Positions 11,220-23,059 of a DNA stretch of 64,000 bases are shown one piece after another. The notes below the pieces were generated by a model. The model worked only from the letters and a program-made list of their open reading frames with translations, did no database searches and was not told the origin of the DNA. The stretch lies in the NCBI RefSeq assembly GCF_037325665.1, contig NC_090254.1, positions 18,059,723 through 18,123,722 of the forward strand, read 5' to 3'. A program made the translations under genes and the position numbers. Positions within the stretch are counted from its first letter, which is position 1; every line of letters starts with the position of its first letter. The DNA comes from Littorina saxatilis. Taxonomy: Eukaryota; Mollusca; Gastropoda; Littorinimorpha; Littorinidae.

Positions 11220-11299
11220 GAGCAATCTTGCATCCAGACAACAAAATCGGCCCTCAGCACACAAAAGAATGTGATTTCAATGGCAAATTTACTCATAAA

Positions 11300-14200
11300 A
11301 CGTCATTACTGCCATGCACGCCAGAATACAACAGCTTCACACTTAGTTCAGAACTCATGCTACACAACTCTAAAGCCAATGGTGCAAGCTTCATCAACAA
11401 ATCAAATTGTGAAATGAAAATGAATGGACAAAGAAAACAACATCCCTCAATTTTCCAACCAAAACGTCAAAAGTTTCACATTTTAAGTAATGTTGCCCAG
11501 TCAACGTTCATCAGACACACTAAAAGCTCACTAGATCCCAAAACGCCACAAAAGACAACAGAGAAATAGTCTTTGCGAATAGGAGCACTGAGAAGATGGA
11601 CAAATAAAACATGTTACGGAGTTCAAATTTGGCTCAATTTCTTTTACTTAAAAGTTTTTTCTTTTTATATTTTTCATTTCAGTTTTTGAAAATCTACTAC
11701 TTTTCAATGAACATACTTTCCAAGCTGCAGCACTGGTAGTTCTGAGCTTTAGCCTGACACATAACAATTTCCCTGGCTACAGGCTACAACCATAGTAATA
11801 AAACCAGATTACAAGAATAAAGGACGCATACAACCCAATCAGCAGCTAAGAACAGAACAAGTAAAAATGAAGAAAAAAACTCTCCTTCCGGCCACCTTGC
11901 ACGATACAACCCAATGGCGTAAATGATTGAATTCAACACCGACTCTCTCTCTCACACTCACTCAGAACTACTACTTTTTGTTCCATCTGCTAGACGTAGT
12001 GCCCCATGCACCTATTAATGGGTAGATGGGAGCAATTGAGAAAGGAAGCAAATTCCAGAGAAAATAAACATCATAACCAAAAGAAATACATAATGCTCTG
12101 CTTACCATGCTTGCAACAACCAAAAGAAGTTTCCTGTAAACTAAAATTTTCTCCTCTGAATAATTTCTTTGTTACAATTTCAAAACTAATTGAGTTTAAT
12201 ATATCTGAGCTCTCTGCAGAACATAACTATAGAGAGAGACAAAGGTACACAAACTGGAGTCACTAGAATAACAGATCTACAATATAAAATGAAAAAAAGC
12301 AAGACTACCAAGTGTTTATATGTTAAACTTAAACCATTCTTTCAGATAGTTTCACACAGTCTATTTACACATGAGCTGGGATGAGAGAAGAAACCGTGCT
12401 TATTGTTGTTGTCAAAGTACACCCTTGCAGAAACTCTGAAGCCACATGCAACATCTTTTGAAAAATGTCAGTGGTTAACAGCAACACTTGAATTTGTGAA
12501 GCCTTAAGAGTAAGACTGATTCCAGTGTAGACTTTACTTCTGGAGGATGTTTATCCAAACAAATGTTCTTATACAAATGTTCTCTTTTAATCTTTATGTT
12601 TTTTAATAGGAAGTTAACTTTGATGGTACCTAGTAAAGCTGCACTTTATGCAGACACAGCCCTACTCCAAACCAGCGCAAAGTTACAAACAAAACTGCAA
12701 GGAGTTTGAAACATGTAACATCCATTATTTCAGCTCGGGAACAAAGTCATTAACAAAACTGCACATCTTGCAGTCAGAACCACAATTGGGTTTTTTCTCC
12801 AAATTAAATACAAATGTAGTGTATTTTTTCTTTTTTGAGTACACAATTTTTGAAAATTGTTACATGCAGTGCTCACAGTGGTACAATTTTTCCTTATCCA
12901 CTTTGATAATACAGAGAAAAGCTACACAAAGTTAATTGTGCCAAAACTCTACTCTGAATCAGCGCAAAGATTCCTGAAGACATTTTCAAGCAAAGATTCC
13001 TGAAGACATTTTCAAAGCGTAACTGAGACGGGTCATGTCTTGAAGTTAATGCATTCTGTGTACTGAAAAGGTGTTTCCTTGTCATATCTCAAAATATTTG
13101 TGTGTGTGTCTTTCTTTCTGTTTTTTTAAAGTTTTCTTTGTATGTCTTCTGACCTTTTAGTTTGCTCAATCTTAAATTTCAGCTGCAAAAGTCATTCCCA
13201 AAACTTCAAAATTAACATGTACTCTTTTGCTGCTTTCTTCCTACGTTTGTTATTTTCCATTGAATGTTATTTTACTTGCAACTGCAAGATATGGCCGGTT
13301 AATTATAGAATACTATTTCAGCATCTGGGTTCTCTTATTCATCCCAGCTCTGAGGTCACACGAAGAAAATATGGAAACGATCAGCCACAAAACCACTTCA
13401 CAGCACATTCAGTCACAATGATTCCAGGAGGGGGCAGAGAATGCATATACAGTCAAGACTAAAAACTTGCTAAGTTGATTACAGGTACTTACTTATTTAC
13501 ATGCAGACACACACAATAAATAACCACGAAACACTTTTTAAATTTTTTTTCCGTACACAGAACTTGTGCATGCTAGAAATGTAAAATGACACGTACACAA
13601 AATGATTTTTGCCTGGGAGTGGTCACACTACACAAAGGAGAGAAAGCGAGCCAGCTAGGATGGGCCTCAGAAATGTACACATCATGTAGATGCTCATTTC
13701 TATTTTTGAGGGCCAAGCAGATACATTCACTAGAATGAACGTATTACAATTCTAAAGGGGCCAAACCACTGAAGCATCATATTAGACAGTGAAGCATGGG
13801 TCTATTCTGGCAAATTTCACACGCAAAGTATGAAATCTCAAGGTGAAATCCCCACTAGTCATTGAAAGATGGAGTGTCCTTGAAGAATGTTCAAATCAAA
13901 ACTGGCATTTTTTGATAACGTTTATATTTTGCGAGTCCTCGTTTAGTGCCAATTCCATTCCTTTTTTGTGGCAAGTATTCATTCCTTACACAGTTAACAA
14001 ATTCTGTTCATTTGTTTGAAATATTTTGTTTCAAAAGTATGTTTTTTTGATTGAAAACAAGACCCAACAACCGGGTATGAAAGAACCTGAATGTTTCTGT
14101 TAAAAATATATCTGTTGAACAATACTTATCAAGAATCATTCAGGCTTGAATAGGATGTACATGACAAACCTGTTATCTAAAAAGACCCAAACCAATAGAC

Positions 14201-17200
14201 CACAATCCTTCCTTTATGTAGTGGCAGCTTTATTATGCGTTGAAACGGCAGGTGATGCCATAAGCTCGAAGCCAGCCATTAAATCTTTCTACATAAAAAT
14301 CAACACTCCCACTCATCCTTTTATATACGAAAATTTAGCTTCATTTTTTACTTCACCCTCACAGTCAAATGACGTTAACAAGCAAATTAAAAAACCAAAG
14401 TTTATATGTGCAATGCATACCACAACAACAGAATCATGAATACATTTAACACATTTCTTAAAATATGGTTCACTCATCTGCAACACATATTCATAATAGC
14501 CACTGAGTAAAAGGAACAATGCATTGCATGAGCCGAGCACACTGTTTCGTGACAGCAATATCCGACAAGCTTTGGCCATTTTTCTTTCTTACTTGCAAAC
14601 TTAGTACTTCAAACAAATCCTGCTTCCGTAAACTGAACATGTGACATTGCTTTCAGTTTCAGAGGTTGAACAGATGGCGTTTTCAGTTGGTTTGCACTTT
14701 TCTTCTCTGTGCTTAGCAAAACTCAGTCACAGATGTTAACCTCAATGTTATCTGTGTTTATTGTAAAAAAAAAAAAACCAAAAAACAATTGTTGCTTCAA
14801 TGTGCTCAGCTCATGCACTGAACTTCCTTTCAGACACGACTTCAACACTGTTAACAAGAGTTAATTAATTTCCAATAATAATATAGAGTCATCACCTGCA
14901 CAATCAACACACCATATCAGAACATGAACCATATTATGATAATAAGAATAAGAAGAAAAAGACACAGTTCTCTGCACTCAGTATCCATGCAAATTTGGCT
15001 TCCCAGAGAACAAAAAGAATTGGCTTATAGATTGACTTTTGAGCTTATCTGTACAACGCACGACCATTTTCAACAGAAGAAAAATAGACCCTTCAACAGC
15101 TGACTCAAGAGCAAGCCACTTTCCAGTCAAAGTTCTTGAATCTGTAATGTACAGTACATAGTACCAATACACCAATCATTTCAGTTAAGAAGGCCAACAC
15201 AGCAAACACTCACAAACACACTTTTAGCCATGTCCATTAAAAAGAAGATAAGAAAAAAAATATCAGTCAAAAGGGTACAGGCAAAAAAATGGGGTGGGGG
15301 CAAAGAAAAGAGTACAACACAGGCAGTCAAGAGAAAAAAAAAGTGTAATTCCATTGTTACTTCAAACCACCGATCTCATTCCACTCGCCAAACCAACCAA
15401 GCAATTCAAGGGTACAGTTATGACATACCCGTGTACATGTGTGTGTTACATGTGTGTGGATGAAGGGGAAAAAAAAGAAGAAGAAGAAGAAAAGAAAAAT
15501 CAATCATTCAAGCTTTTCCCTTTTTCAGAACTGACTGAAGTACACCAAACAAGTTTCACTACCCATATAATTTGGCCAATCAAACCGCTTCCATAAAATA
15601 GATTTTTTCAGCACATACCCAAGACTGCGTGGCCTTCCTTCCAATGACAACCGAAAAAGCTGGAGCACCGATAAATAGGTAATCATCACTAACAACCGAT
15701 AAATACATCATCGTCACTGACACACCAACCAAACGCCGCTCACTGACACAGACAATGAAAACGGTTGCTGCCCTTGGGTTGTTGTTTTTAGTGTATCAAT
15801 TACCACAAATGATGTTCGAAATAAACAAATCACTATACTACACTCTCTTGTGGTACGAAGTACTTATTTGAGATTTTCCATTCTCCCTTCAAGAATCCTT
15901 GGCAAACGGCAGTCAGCACACTCGCCATTAAAACCTCGTCAAACACTCTGCCACTCAGGCATGCGATCTATGGGATTCAGCTCTATCAAAAACAGCCACA
16001 CAGACTCCTTCACAAGGATCAAGCAAACTTTCAACTTCAATGAAACTTTCAAGCAAATGATTTATGTTTAAAAAATAAATAACTTTGGGTTCAACTTTTG
16101 TTTTCGTGTCTTTTGCGCACTGGGCAATTCTTTCTTTCAAGATCACGCTGACCAAAATAAGAGGAAAAGCACATTACTCCTCAGACGTAGTGTCTACAAC
16201 AACAGATCTACTTTATCGCAAACCCCTAAAAGACCCATCCAGATAAATCAAATCCAGGCCTGTACCATAATGCAATCAATTTAGCATACCATGAGTAAGA
16301 CACCCATATAAGAAGCAGACTCAGGTTTTTCTTAATGCATCTCCCGTGGATAGAAAATAGGACATTAATTATATTGATAACGCCAGATAAACTTGTCTTG
16401 CCTACTCCGTTAAACAAAGATCTTAGAGGGTGTGACTGAAAAGGTTGTACAGGTGGGTTCAGGAATTAGCCTTGAGGTTCACCACATTTAACATAATTAG
16501 AAAACCAAACAGGAAGAAAAACATTCTCTGAAAGTCGAACCACCACACATTGCCTGTATACATTTCCACAATATTCTATCCATTTCCGAGTACACTTGTT
16601 TCAAATGGAAAAACAAGCAGCATGAAAGTGAAACTTAAGTCCGATCAAGGCCTTTTAGACTTGAATCTTTTCTCAGCTTGAGCATCATCACTTGTGTTCT
16701 TTCACAAAGATACCTTCTACACAGCCAAATAGTGTCGTTTCTTGTCCAAGTTAGCATCATGCAACATTCTCTTTTTGTCTCAACATTTTTGTCACGCCCG
16801 ATTCACAATCATCATCTTCCACTTTCCTCAAATCATACAAACATGTGGGTGCAAACACTCTTCCAACTTAATCAAAATATCGCAACAAAAATATTTGTGG
16901 ACTGTGTTGGTTTGAACTATAAATCCTTTTGAACCTACATCTGACCAAAGCAAATTTTCTCACAAAGTAAAATTTTAGCCAAGACCAACAGCAACAGAGA
17001 ACCACAAATTTATGTCGAAGGGGAAAATAAGGTAAAACAAAGAAAGAAAAGTGCTTCTTTCATAAGCTGCAAGTTTCTGTATAAAAATAAGTTACTCTCA
17101 ATGTCAGAATGAACAACACAGATCAAATACAAAGGGAAGCCCAAAGACATAATAAGACTACAAAATCCAAGAAGATCAAAACAAAATGTGGTTTACTACA

Positions 17201-17340
17201 CTTTGATTCCAAGCCTAAAGGAGAAACAGAAAAGAAGAACGTGTCTTGCACCCCACACTCAAGCACAAAAGAGCACGGCTGATCAATAACACACACAACA
17301 CCCACATGTATCTCACACAGGCAGACAGACAAGACAGACC
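11300..17340 (-). other. TARDBP 3' untranslated region and downstream flank (repeat-poor)
   Basis: About 6 kb downstream of the TDP-43 stop is AT-rich and, unlike most of the window, nearly free of recognisable transposons, as expected for a long conserved 3' UTR. On the minus strand a UG-rich segment lies just past the stop (17322-17287), with smaller ones near 15222-15186 and 13516-13500. Candidate AATAAA signals are at 14762-14757 and 14234-14229; the latter is followed by a GT-rich stretch, as a cleavage site would be. Short open frames here are not supported. The true 3' end cannot be fixed without transcripts. Confidence 0.5.
17287..17322 (-). promoter_or_regulatory. UG-rich element in proximal TARDBP 3' UTR
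   Basis: About 20-55 bases past the stop codon, the transcript sense reads CTGTGTGAGATACATGTGGG then TGTTGTGTGTGTT. TDP-43 prefers UG repeats, and in vertebrates it binds its own 3' UTR to lower its level. The match to binding preference is visible; autoregulation here is an inference. Confidence 0.4.
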
Positions 17341-20300
17341 TCAATTCCACCCTGTGGGAGCTTTGGAGTGGGTGCTCCCCCACCCAGCCATCTGACTGGG
17401 GCTGTGGGTGGTGGTGTCAGAAGCCTGTGTCCCGCCCCACCCCAGGAAGCCCCCGGCCCCACTCGTCCCGTTCCCTACCGACCCGAAGGTGGCTGGGGCA
17501 GGGGTGGTGTTGCTAACGGGCTGGTCACCGTTGCTAGCGCCAGAGCCCCCGGGGCCGGTCATGCTAGGCTGAATAACCGCCTGGCCACCTTGACCCCCGG
17601 CCTGCCCCCCCTGCACCACCCCCTGCTGCATGCCGGCCCCACCCTGATTGGTCAGACCCAACGGGCCCCAGCCTCCCTGGCCGCTTAAGACGGCCTGGGC
17701 TGCAGCCAGCATGGCGTGGTTCAGCTGCAAGGCACCCAGCCCCAGGTTACCTAAGCCCAGGTTGTTGCCGTAGGAACTGCCTGGGTTGGAGCTGGAGCCG
17801 GGGCGAGCTACATGGCCCCACGAGCCCTGAGAATAATTGGGGGAGTAACCCAGGTGGCTGTGGTTGGAGCCGGCCAGGCGACGGTCACCTCCCCCGCCCA
17901 CCCCCATACCCCCTCCGTAGCCCCCGCCCTGCTTCTCGTTTGACTTGGGCGCCGCGCCGCTGATGTGCACAGAGGCCCCTTTGATGATGTGGTCCTCACC
18001 GCACAGCGACTGGGCGATGTCTGGGTCTGCGAAGCTGACAAAAGCGAACGCCCGGAAAGGCTTGGGGATGAAGACATCCACCACCTCACCAAACTTTGTG
18101 AAGTACGCACGCAGGTCCTCAGCGGTCATGTCCTCTGTACATCGGCCCACAAACACCTTGCGGTTCATCATCTGCTGGGCTCCCTCCTGGTGGACACACA
18201 ACCAAGTGTCAACAACAGCATCCCCACAATAAGTAAATAATATCTATGCTGTTGAGCTTACCCATGCAGAACTGAGAACATGACTCTTGTCATCCATTAC
18301 ATGTAAAACCCTTCTAGTTACCCCACCACCACAAAGGCAGCTGTACTCTGGCATAGAAGGAAATAAAGATAAAACACAACTGGATCAAATTATTCCAATT
18401 TTTTTTATTTATTAAAACATATGAAAGTCAGCTTTGTTTCCAGACCCAGAGAACAATAGGTCAGTTGGACCTGGACTGAAAATCTGCGGGTTCAAATGTT
18501 CTGACCCTAGTCCAGTCAGAAATGCTTACTATTGGACAGTTGACCAGTTAATGGTCAAAACAACGTGTCATATAAAAACAAACACTAGAGGCCCATGAGC
18601 AACACCATAAAGGATTTTAAAGTAATAACATTTTTTTGCTTATCAACAAAATCATATAAAATGCTACCTTTGAATACTTTTTGAACAACCCTACTGCACC
18701 AACCAGCCATAAATCTAATGTTTTAGAGCTGACATGACACGAAAAGAAGAAATGTAAGCAATGTAGAAAACACACAAACAACTATCGGAAACATGTCAAT
18801 TCAACAAAAGTAACTGCATCTTGTTCCCAATGACCAAGTGCTTTGCTATTCTTCTTCTTCAGCGTTCCAGGCTTTGCTATTCAAATGCCATCCAATTGCA
18901 ATTCCAGTGTAAAATGTTTCTGCTGAATGTCCAGACCAGTACATAGCAGTTGAAGCAACAAATCATGAATAAAAGACATACTACTCTAAATATATACATG
19001 ACCATGACTTCATTTTAGTACTGAAAAAGTTTTGTCTCGCACCTTTGAGTTCGGAATGCGCACATCACACCATCTGCCATCAATCATGTGTCGCTGGGCC
19101 ATGCACTTCATCTGTGACTCGTACTCCGCAAAGCGGACAAAACCGAAACCTTTAGACTGACCAGTTTTGGGGTCCTTCTTCACCTGAGAAAAACAAACAA
19201 ACATACAGCAGTTAATGCAGGTGCAATAACTAAAACACGCCGGCTCCAGCCTTAAGACTGTAACTTAACCAGCATTTGTAACAGAAATGCTGAGGCTTAT
19301 CACCAACTCTACCATGATAATGTTCTCAACAAAACAATATACACTTAATTACAAAATCTTAAAAAAAAACACACACACACAGATATTGAATCTTTCATAA
19401 TTCCTACCATCTCTACAGATTCACATAACTAAGGAAGTTACAGAATAATTCAATGACTGACAGATCAACAAAATATTAAAAGATTAAAAGGACGCACCTG
19501 CACCATGAGAAGGTCACCAAACTGAGAAAAGTAATTTCGAAGATCATCCTCCGTGCTTTTCCATGGTAAACCAAGGACAATGAGGTCACTGCACTTTTGT
19601 CGACTGCTACTCTTCACCGGCTTCGGAACAGGATCAGATGCTGGTGTGCTTTTTCCTTCCGCTGAAAACGAAGCCAGAAAGTGGGTATACAACTACAACT
19701 ACAAGTAGTACAGCGGATAAGATACAAAAAAACATGGTTCTACAATTCACCAAGAAAAGGTCACGAACAAATGTCGGGTCAACTTCCTGTCAAAACTGTT
19801 AGATTTCGCCCGAAAATGACAGCTACATCATGGCATAGCAGTTTCCATCTTCAAGTTCAATAACAATAATTTGAATAATGAAGTTTAAAGTATGTTTTAT
19901 GTCACTCGAACCAGGTTCCACCATGCATTTACAGAGCATATTCTTCATATTTCTGAACAGATTTTGTTCCCTGGGCAGACATAAGCAGAACTTTTTTTTT
20001 TTTTAAACATAAAGTAAATTTTTGAACTTTGATGACAGAATTTCTAAAATGATTCCTCAGTAATTTATAGAAAGGTGCTGTTAATGTAATTGCATTAAGA
20101 CATCAATTTTAACAAAAATACAAGTAAGAAGATTGAATCTGAACTGTTGGTTAGAACAAAATCTAACAGAAGATGGTGTTACACGTGTTATGATGGCACT
20201 TATGCTCAAAAACAATTCTGAGAAAACAGTGTCTACAGCCTTCATAATGATGTCAAATGTTAAGAAACCGCTTGGAAAAGAAAATGATCACTTTAATGCA

Positions 20301-22952
20301 ACGAAGAGGATGGCAATGCAAAATTACATTGCACAGTGACTCTACTGTGCTTAAAGTACATAATAATGCTGAGAACCCCTAACAAGTTTTTGGACCTAAA
20401 TTACATGCTACATCTGGCCCCAAAGAAAAAGAGACATGATCATGATTCATATGCACCAATGTCAGTGCACATATTACTTTTTTTTAGTTTCTTTGATAAA
20501 AACACTGTTACATCTAGGAAGCAAATACCTTAAAGCCATATGTACTCGATGACTATACACGCTAATTGCTTTACCAACAGCTGGAGACATGCTAAATTAA
20601 GTTCCCTGCAAAATATTGTGGTCTAGGACCCCTTCAATGTTGAGATATGTTAATTTTCATTTTGATCTGGATCGTCCTATTTATAGATTTGCCAACAGAG
20701 GTAGCGTTGACGCAAGGGAAATAACTCCGCGTCTTTGTTTACATCCAAAGTTTTTGAGACTCTAAAACAAGCTGTAATGCATGTATATGGTCCGCGCATG
20801 GCGACATATCGTCATTACATGGTCTTATGGTGCGTTTGACATCGATTATGGGCAAACTACACTTTGTAAACACGGGAGCGCGTACATATGCCTTTAAGGC
20901 CAAAAAAAAACAACAAAATAGGTGTGGTTACGGTAACATAGCCAAACAAGAAGAGCAAACGCTCGATCGAGTCACTTTCGCAGTTCTGAATATTATATGA
21001 GGCATCAGATGGACAGGAAGAAATTGCTATTCACAACACAATGAGTCACGTTCACATAAAATTTGAGCCCGGTCACTTTTATAGTTTCCGAGAAAAGCCC
21101 AACGTTAAGTTGTGTGTTGCCGAACAGAAAAGGCTAGTTATCTCCCTTGTTTTTCTGATAACGTTCGTAAAAGGCTACAGATGTAAATACTTTGATGTAA
21201 AGAATAATCCTACAAAGTTTCAATCACATCCGATGAACTTTGTCAAAGATATAAAATGTCTAATTTTTCCTTTGACGCTGACCTGTGACCTTGAAAAAGG
21301 TCAAAGGTCAACGAAACCATTGTTAAAGTGTAGAGGTCATTGGAGGTCACGACTAAACAAAATATGAGCCCGATCGCTTTGATAGTTTCCGAGAAAAGTC
21401 CAACGTTAAGGTGGTGTCTACGGACGGCCGGCCGGACAGACTAACACTGACCGATTACATAGAGTCACTTTTTCTCAAGTGACTCAAAAAAATAGGGTAG
21501 GAAGGAAGGTAGGCAATCACTTTTTTTTCTAATGTTCACAAATTAAACCTACTTGACAGGGAAATAAGTGTGCGACTCGGGCGATTTTGCTTTCATTGCG
21601 TTTTCTGCACTAGTTTTTTTTGTTTTTGTTGACAAATGTAATAAAAAGTTATAGGGTCGGCCCCTAAAAATAGGGTAGGTCGGGTTACCGTAACCACACC
21701 TATATTTTTTTAGGCCTAAGGTATCCGTACAAGAAAAAAATCATTGATTAAGTATCCACCTTTAACAATAACATGCTTGTTAACCTTCAAGCAGATTTTT
21801 CTGTTGGTGTTAAGAGCTAGCAGCTGTCTTCACACTTTGGTGCACTGAATGTCATTGATATGCAATGTTTTGAGAAAGTTAACTACTAAGCAAGAGCCCT
21901 GCGGATGGAAATGGGGACAGCGGTTTAGCTACTAATTCACAAATGAGAAATAGAGAGAAACTGAGGAAGTGGGATACACTAATCTCATAGACATAGACCA
22001 GACAATTATAGCAATCAATACACTCATAAAGCACAATGAGAACATGCATTGGGTGGTGACAAATGCACAGAAAACGAAAAGATAATATCTGGCCTAACAA
22101 AATGTGAAATAATATTATTACTCGTTAGTTAAACCTCATAACAGGTGCATTACCAGAGAAAAGTTAAAGCTAAAACAATAGCTGCATAAACCATGAGTGA
22201 GTGAAAAGAACAAAGTTTCAGTCTTTCAGTAATCAAGCTGTTACTATCGGTTAACTCAATCAACACATCTCAAAGAACCCATAGCTGTTAAATAGAAAGA
22301 CTAGAAAGAAGCAAACAAAATGAACACTTAACAGAAACAAAAATACAAATTCCAAGAAGCGCCCACGTGAATCCGAAAGTAGGAAGTCTACTAAGCACAT
22401 GGAGTTACCTCCCTTGACTTAAATGATTGCTCGCCAACCCTCCCCTCCCCTTTTTCACACTTTCGGATTAGCCACACACAAAACATCCAAATAGTCAGTT
22501 TCATGACATTTTAGGTGCCCTATGGCAGCGGTTTACACGTAAGATGGTTCATCTGCACTGTTGAAAATGCACAAATTTGCACATTTTACAGCTCTTGGGC
22601 CATAGTGACTTTTCTCGTTAGGGGGCGCGTCCATACGAGAGGAAAAATGGCCAAACATTCGGTTGTCATAACACGGACACAAAACAAGAAATAAAAGTTG
22701 CAAACTGAACATACCTTTCGGAAACACACTAACAAACACTTGTTTTCCCCAGTCGTTATCGGGAGGATATAGGCGACCATCTGAAAGTCGGATCCCTCGC
22801 ATAGTGCCGGAGTCTGGGTTACGGTACTTCAATCCACACGATCCTGGGAACTGAGCAGACAGGGTGGTGAGCAAGATGGTCCCGTCCTCCTCAGTTGGCA
22901 GTTCCAATGGCTCATCGCCATCTTCTGCAACAACCTTGATATAGTGGATCAT
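17341..22952 (-). CDS. TARDBP: TAR DNA-binding protein 43 (TDP-43)
   Basis: TDP-43 is a nuclear RNA-binding protein that binds UG-rich RNA and controls splicing, 3' processing and RNA stability. Four coding exons join in frame: 22952-22715, 19661-19498, 19183-19043 and 18186-17341, giving 462 aa. The order is N-terminal oligomerisation domain (1-79, MIHYIKVV to VFPK), RRM1 (104-181; [10 protein letters not shown] and KGFGFVRF with Phe147 and Phe149 at the human positions), RRM2 (about 190-262; [22 protein letters not shown]), and a Gly/Ser/Asn/Gln-rich tail of ~200 residues. The tail keeps the conserved helix ([12 protein letters not shown]) and a GWN ending. It is longer than human TDP-43 (414 aa), all in the tail. 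The linker at 80-103 has the human length but lacks the KRK cluster of the human nuclear localisation signal. All junctions are GT/AG and phases agree. Intron 1 (3 kb) holds a Harbinger-like MITE with a HINE-C inside. Confidence 0.97.
18842..19042 (-). other. TARDBP intron 3, nothing distinctive
   Basis: The intron between exons 19043 and 18186 (about 860 bp in all) is AT-rich single-copy-looking sequence. No repeat or extra exon is recognised. Confidence 0.5.
19368..19383 (-). repeat. Short intronic GT repeat in TARDBP intron 2
   Basis: An (AC)n of about 14 bases on the plus strand reads as (GU)n in the TARDBP pre-mRNA, between exons 19498 and 19183. It fits the TDP-43 binding preference; function is not shown. 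Confidence 0.5.
20898..21716. mobile_element. PIF/Harbinger-like MITE, TAA target duplication (copy 2), split by HINE-C
   Basis: The ends are GGCCAAAAAAA and TTTTTTAGGCC, with inverted repeats sharing TAGGTGTGGTTACGGTAAC. Direct TAA flanks lie at 20895-20897 and 21717-21719. Removing the HINE-C insert (20946-21488) leaves an element of about 275 bp that follows the layout of copy 1 at 4387-4727, including the 'taacatagcc' / 'aatagggta' join. It lies in TARDBP intron 1. Confidence 0.7.
20946..21488 (+). mobile_element. HINE-C copy 2 (complete), inserted in a MITE
   Basis: The 5' end is ACAAGAAGAGCAAACGCTCG, followed by the subterminal motif GAGTCACTT (20970-20978). The 3' end is the hairpin GAGTCACTT / AAGTGACTC followed by AAAAA. 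Nuclear-receptor half-sites include a DR1 at 21298-21310 and a DR4 at 21334-21349. It sits cleanly in the MITE with no visible target duplication, as expected for Helitron-type insertion. It lacks the 5'-most cluster of half-sites seen at 48-120 in copy 1 and has a shorter GGCCGG tract. Confidence 0.65.
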
Positions 22953-23043
22953 CGTTCTGACGCACAAGGAACACAAGGTTCCTGCACAACAGTGTGTTTT
23001 CCTTCCAAAATCAACTCCCGCCTTGCTCCCAGGTACGCGTGCG

Positions 23044-23054
23044 AAGATGGCGGC
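23044..23054. promoter_or_regulatory. YY1-type motif upstream of the TARDBP start
   Basis: AAGATGGCGGC lies 92 bp upstream of the TARDBP ATG on the opposite strand, next to TTCCGGGAA (ETS-like). YY1-type sites are common at the start sites of housekeeping genes in animals. It probably marks the TARDBP promoter. A second AAGATGGCGGC is at about 25702, without a recognised gene. Confidence 0.35.
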
Positions 23055-23059
23055 CTAGT

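Noticed and set aside
11009-11296. Ser/Leu-rich secreted-looking frames
   Set aside because: They are produced by the GA microsatellite.
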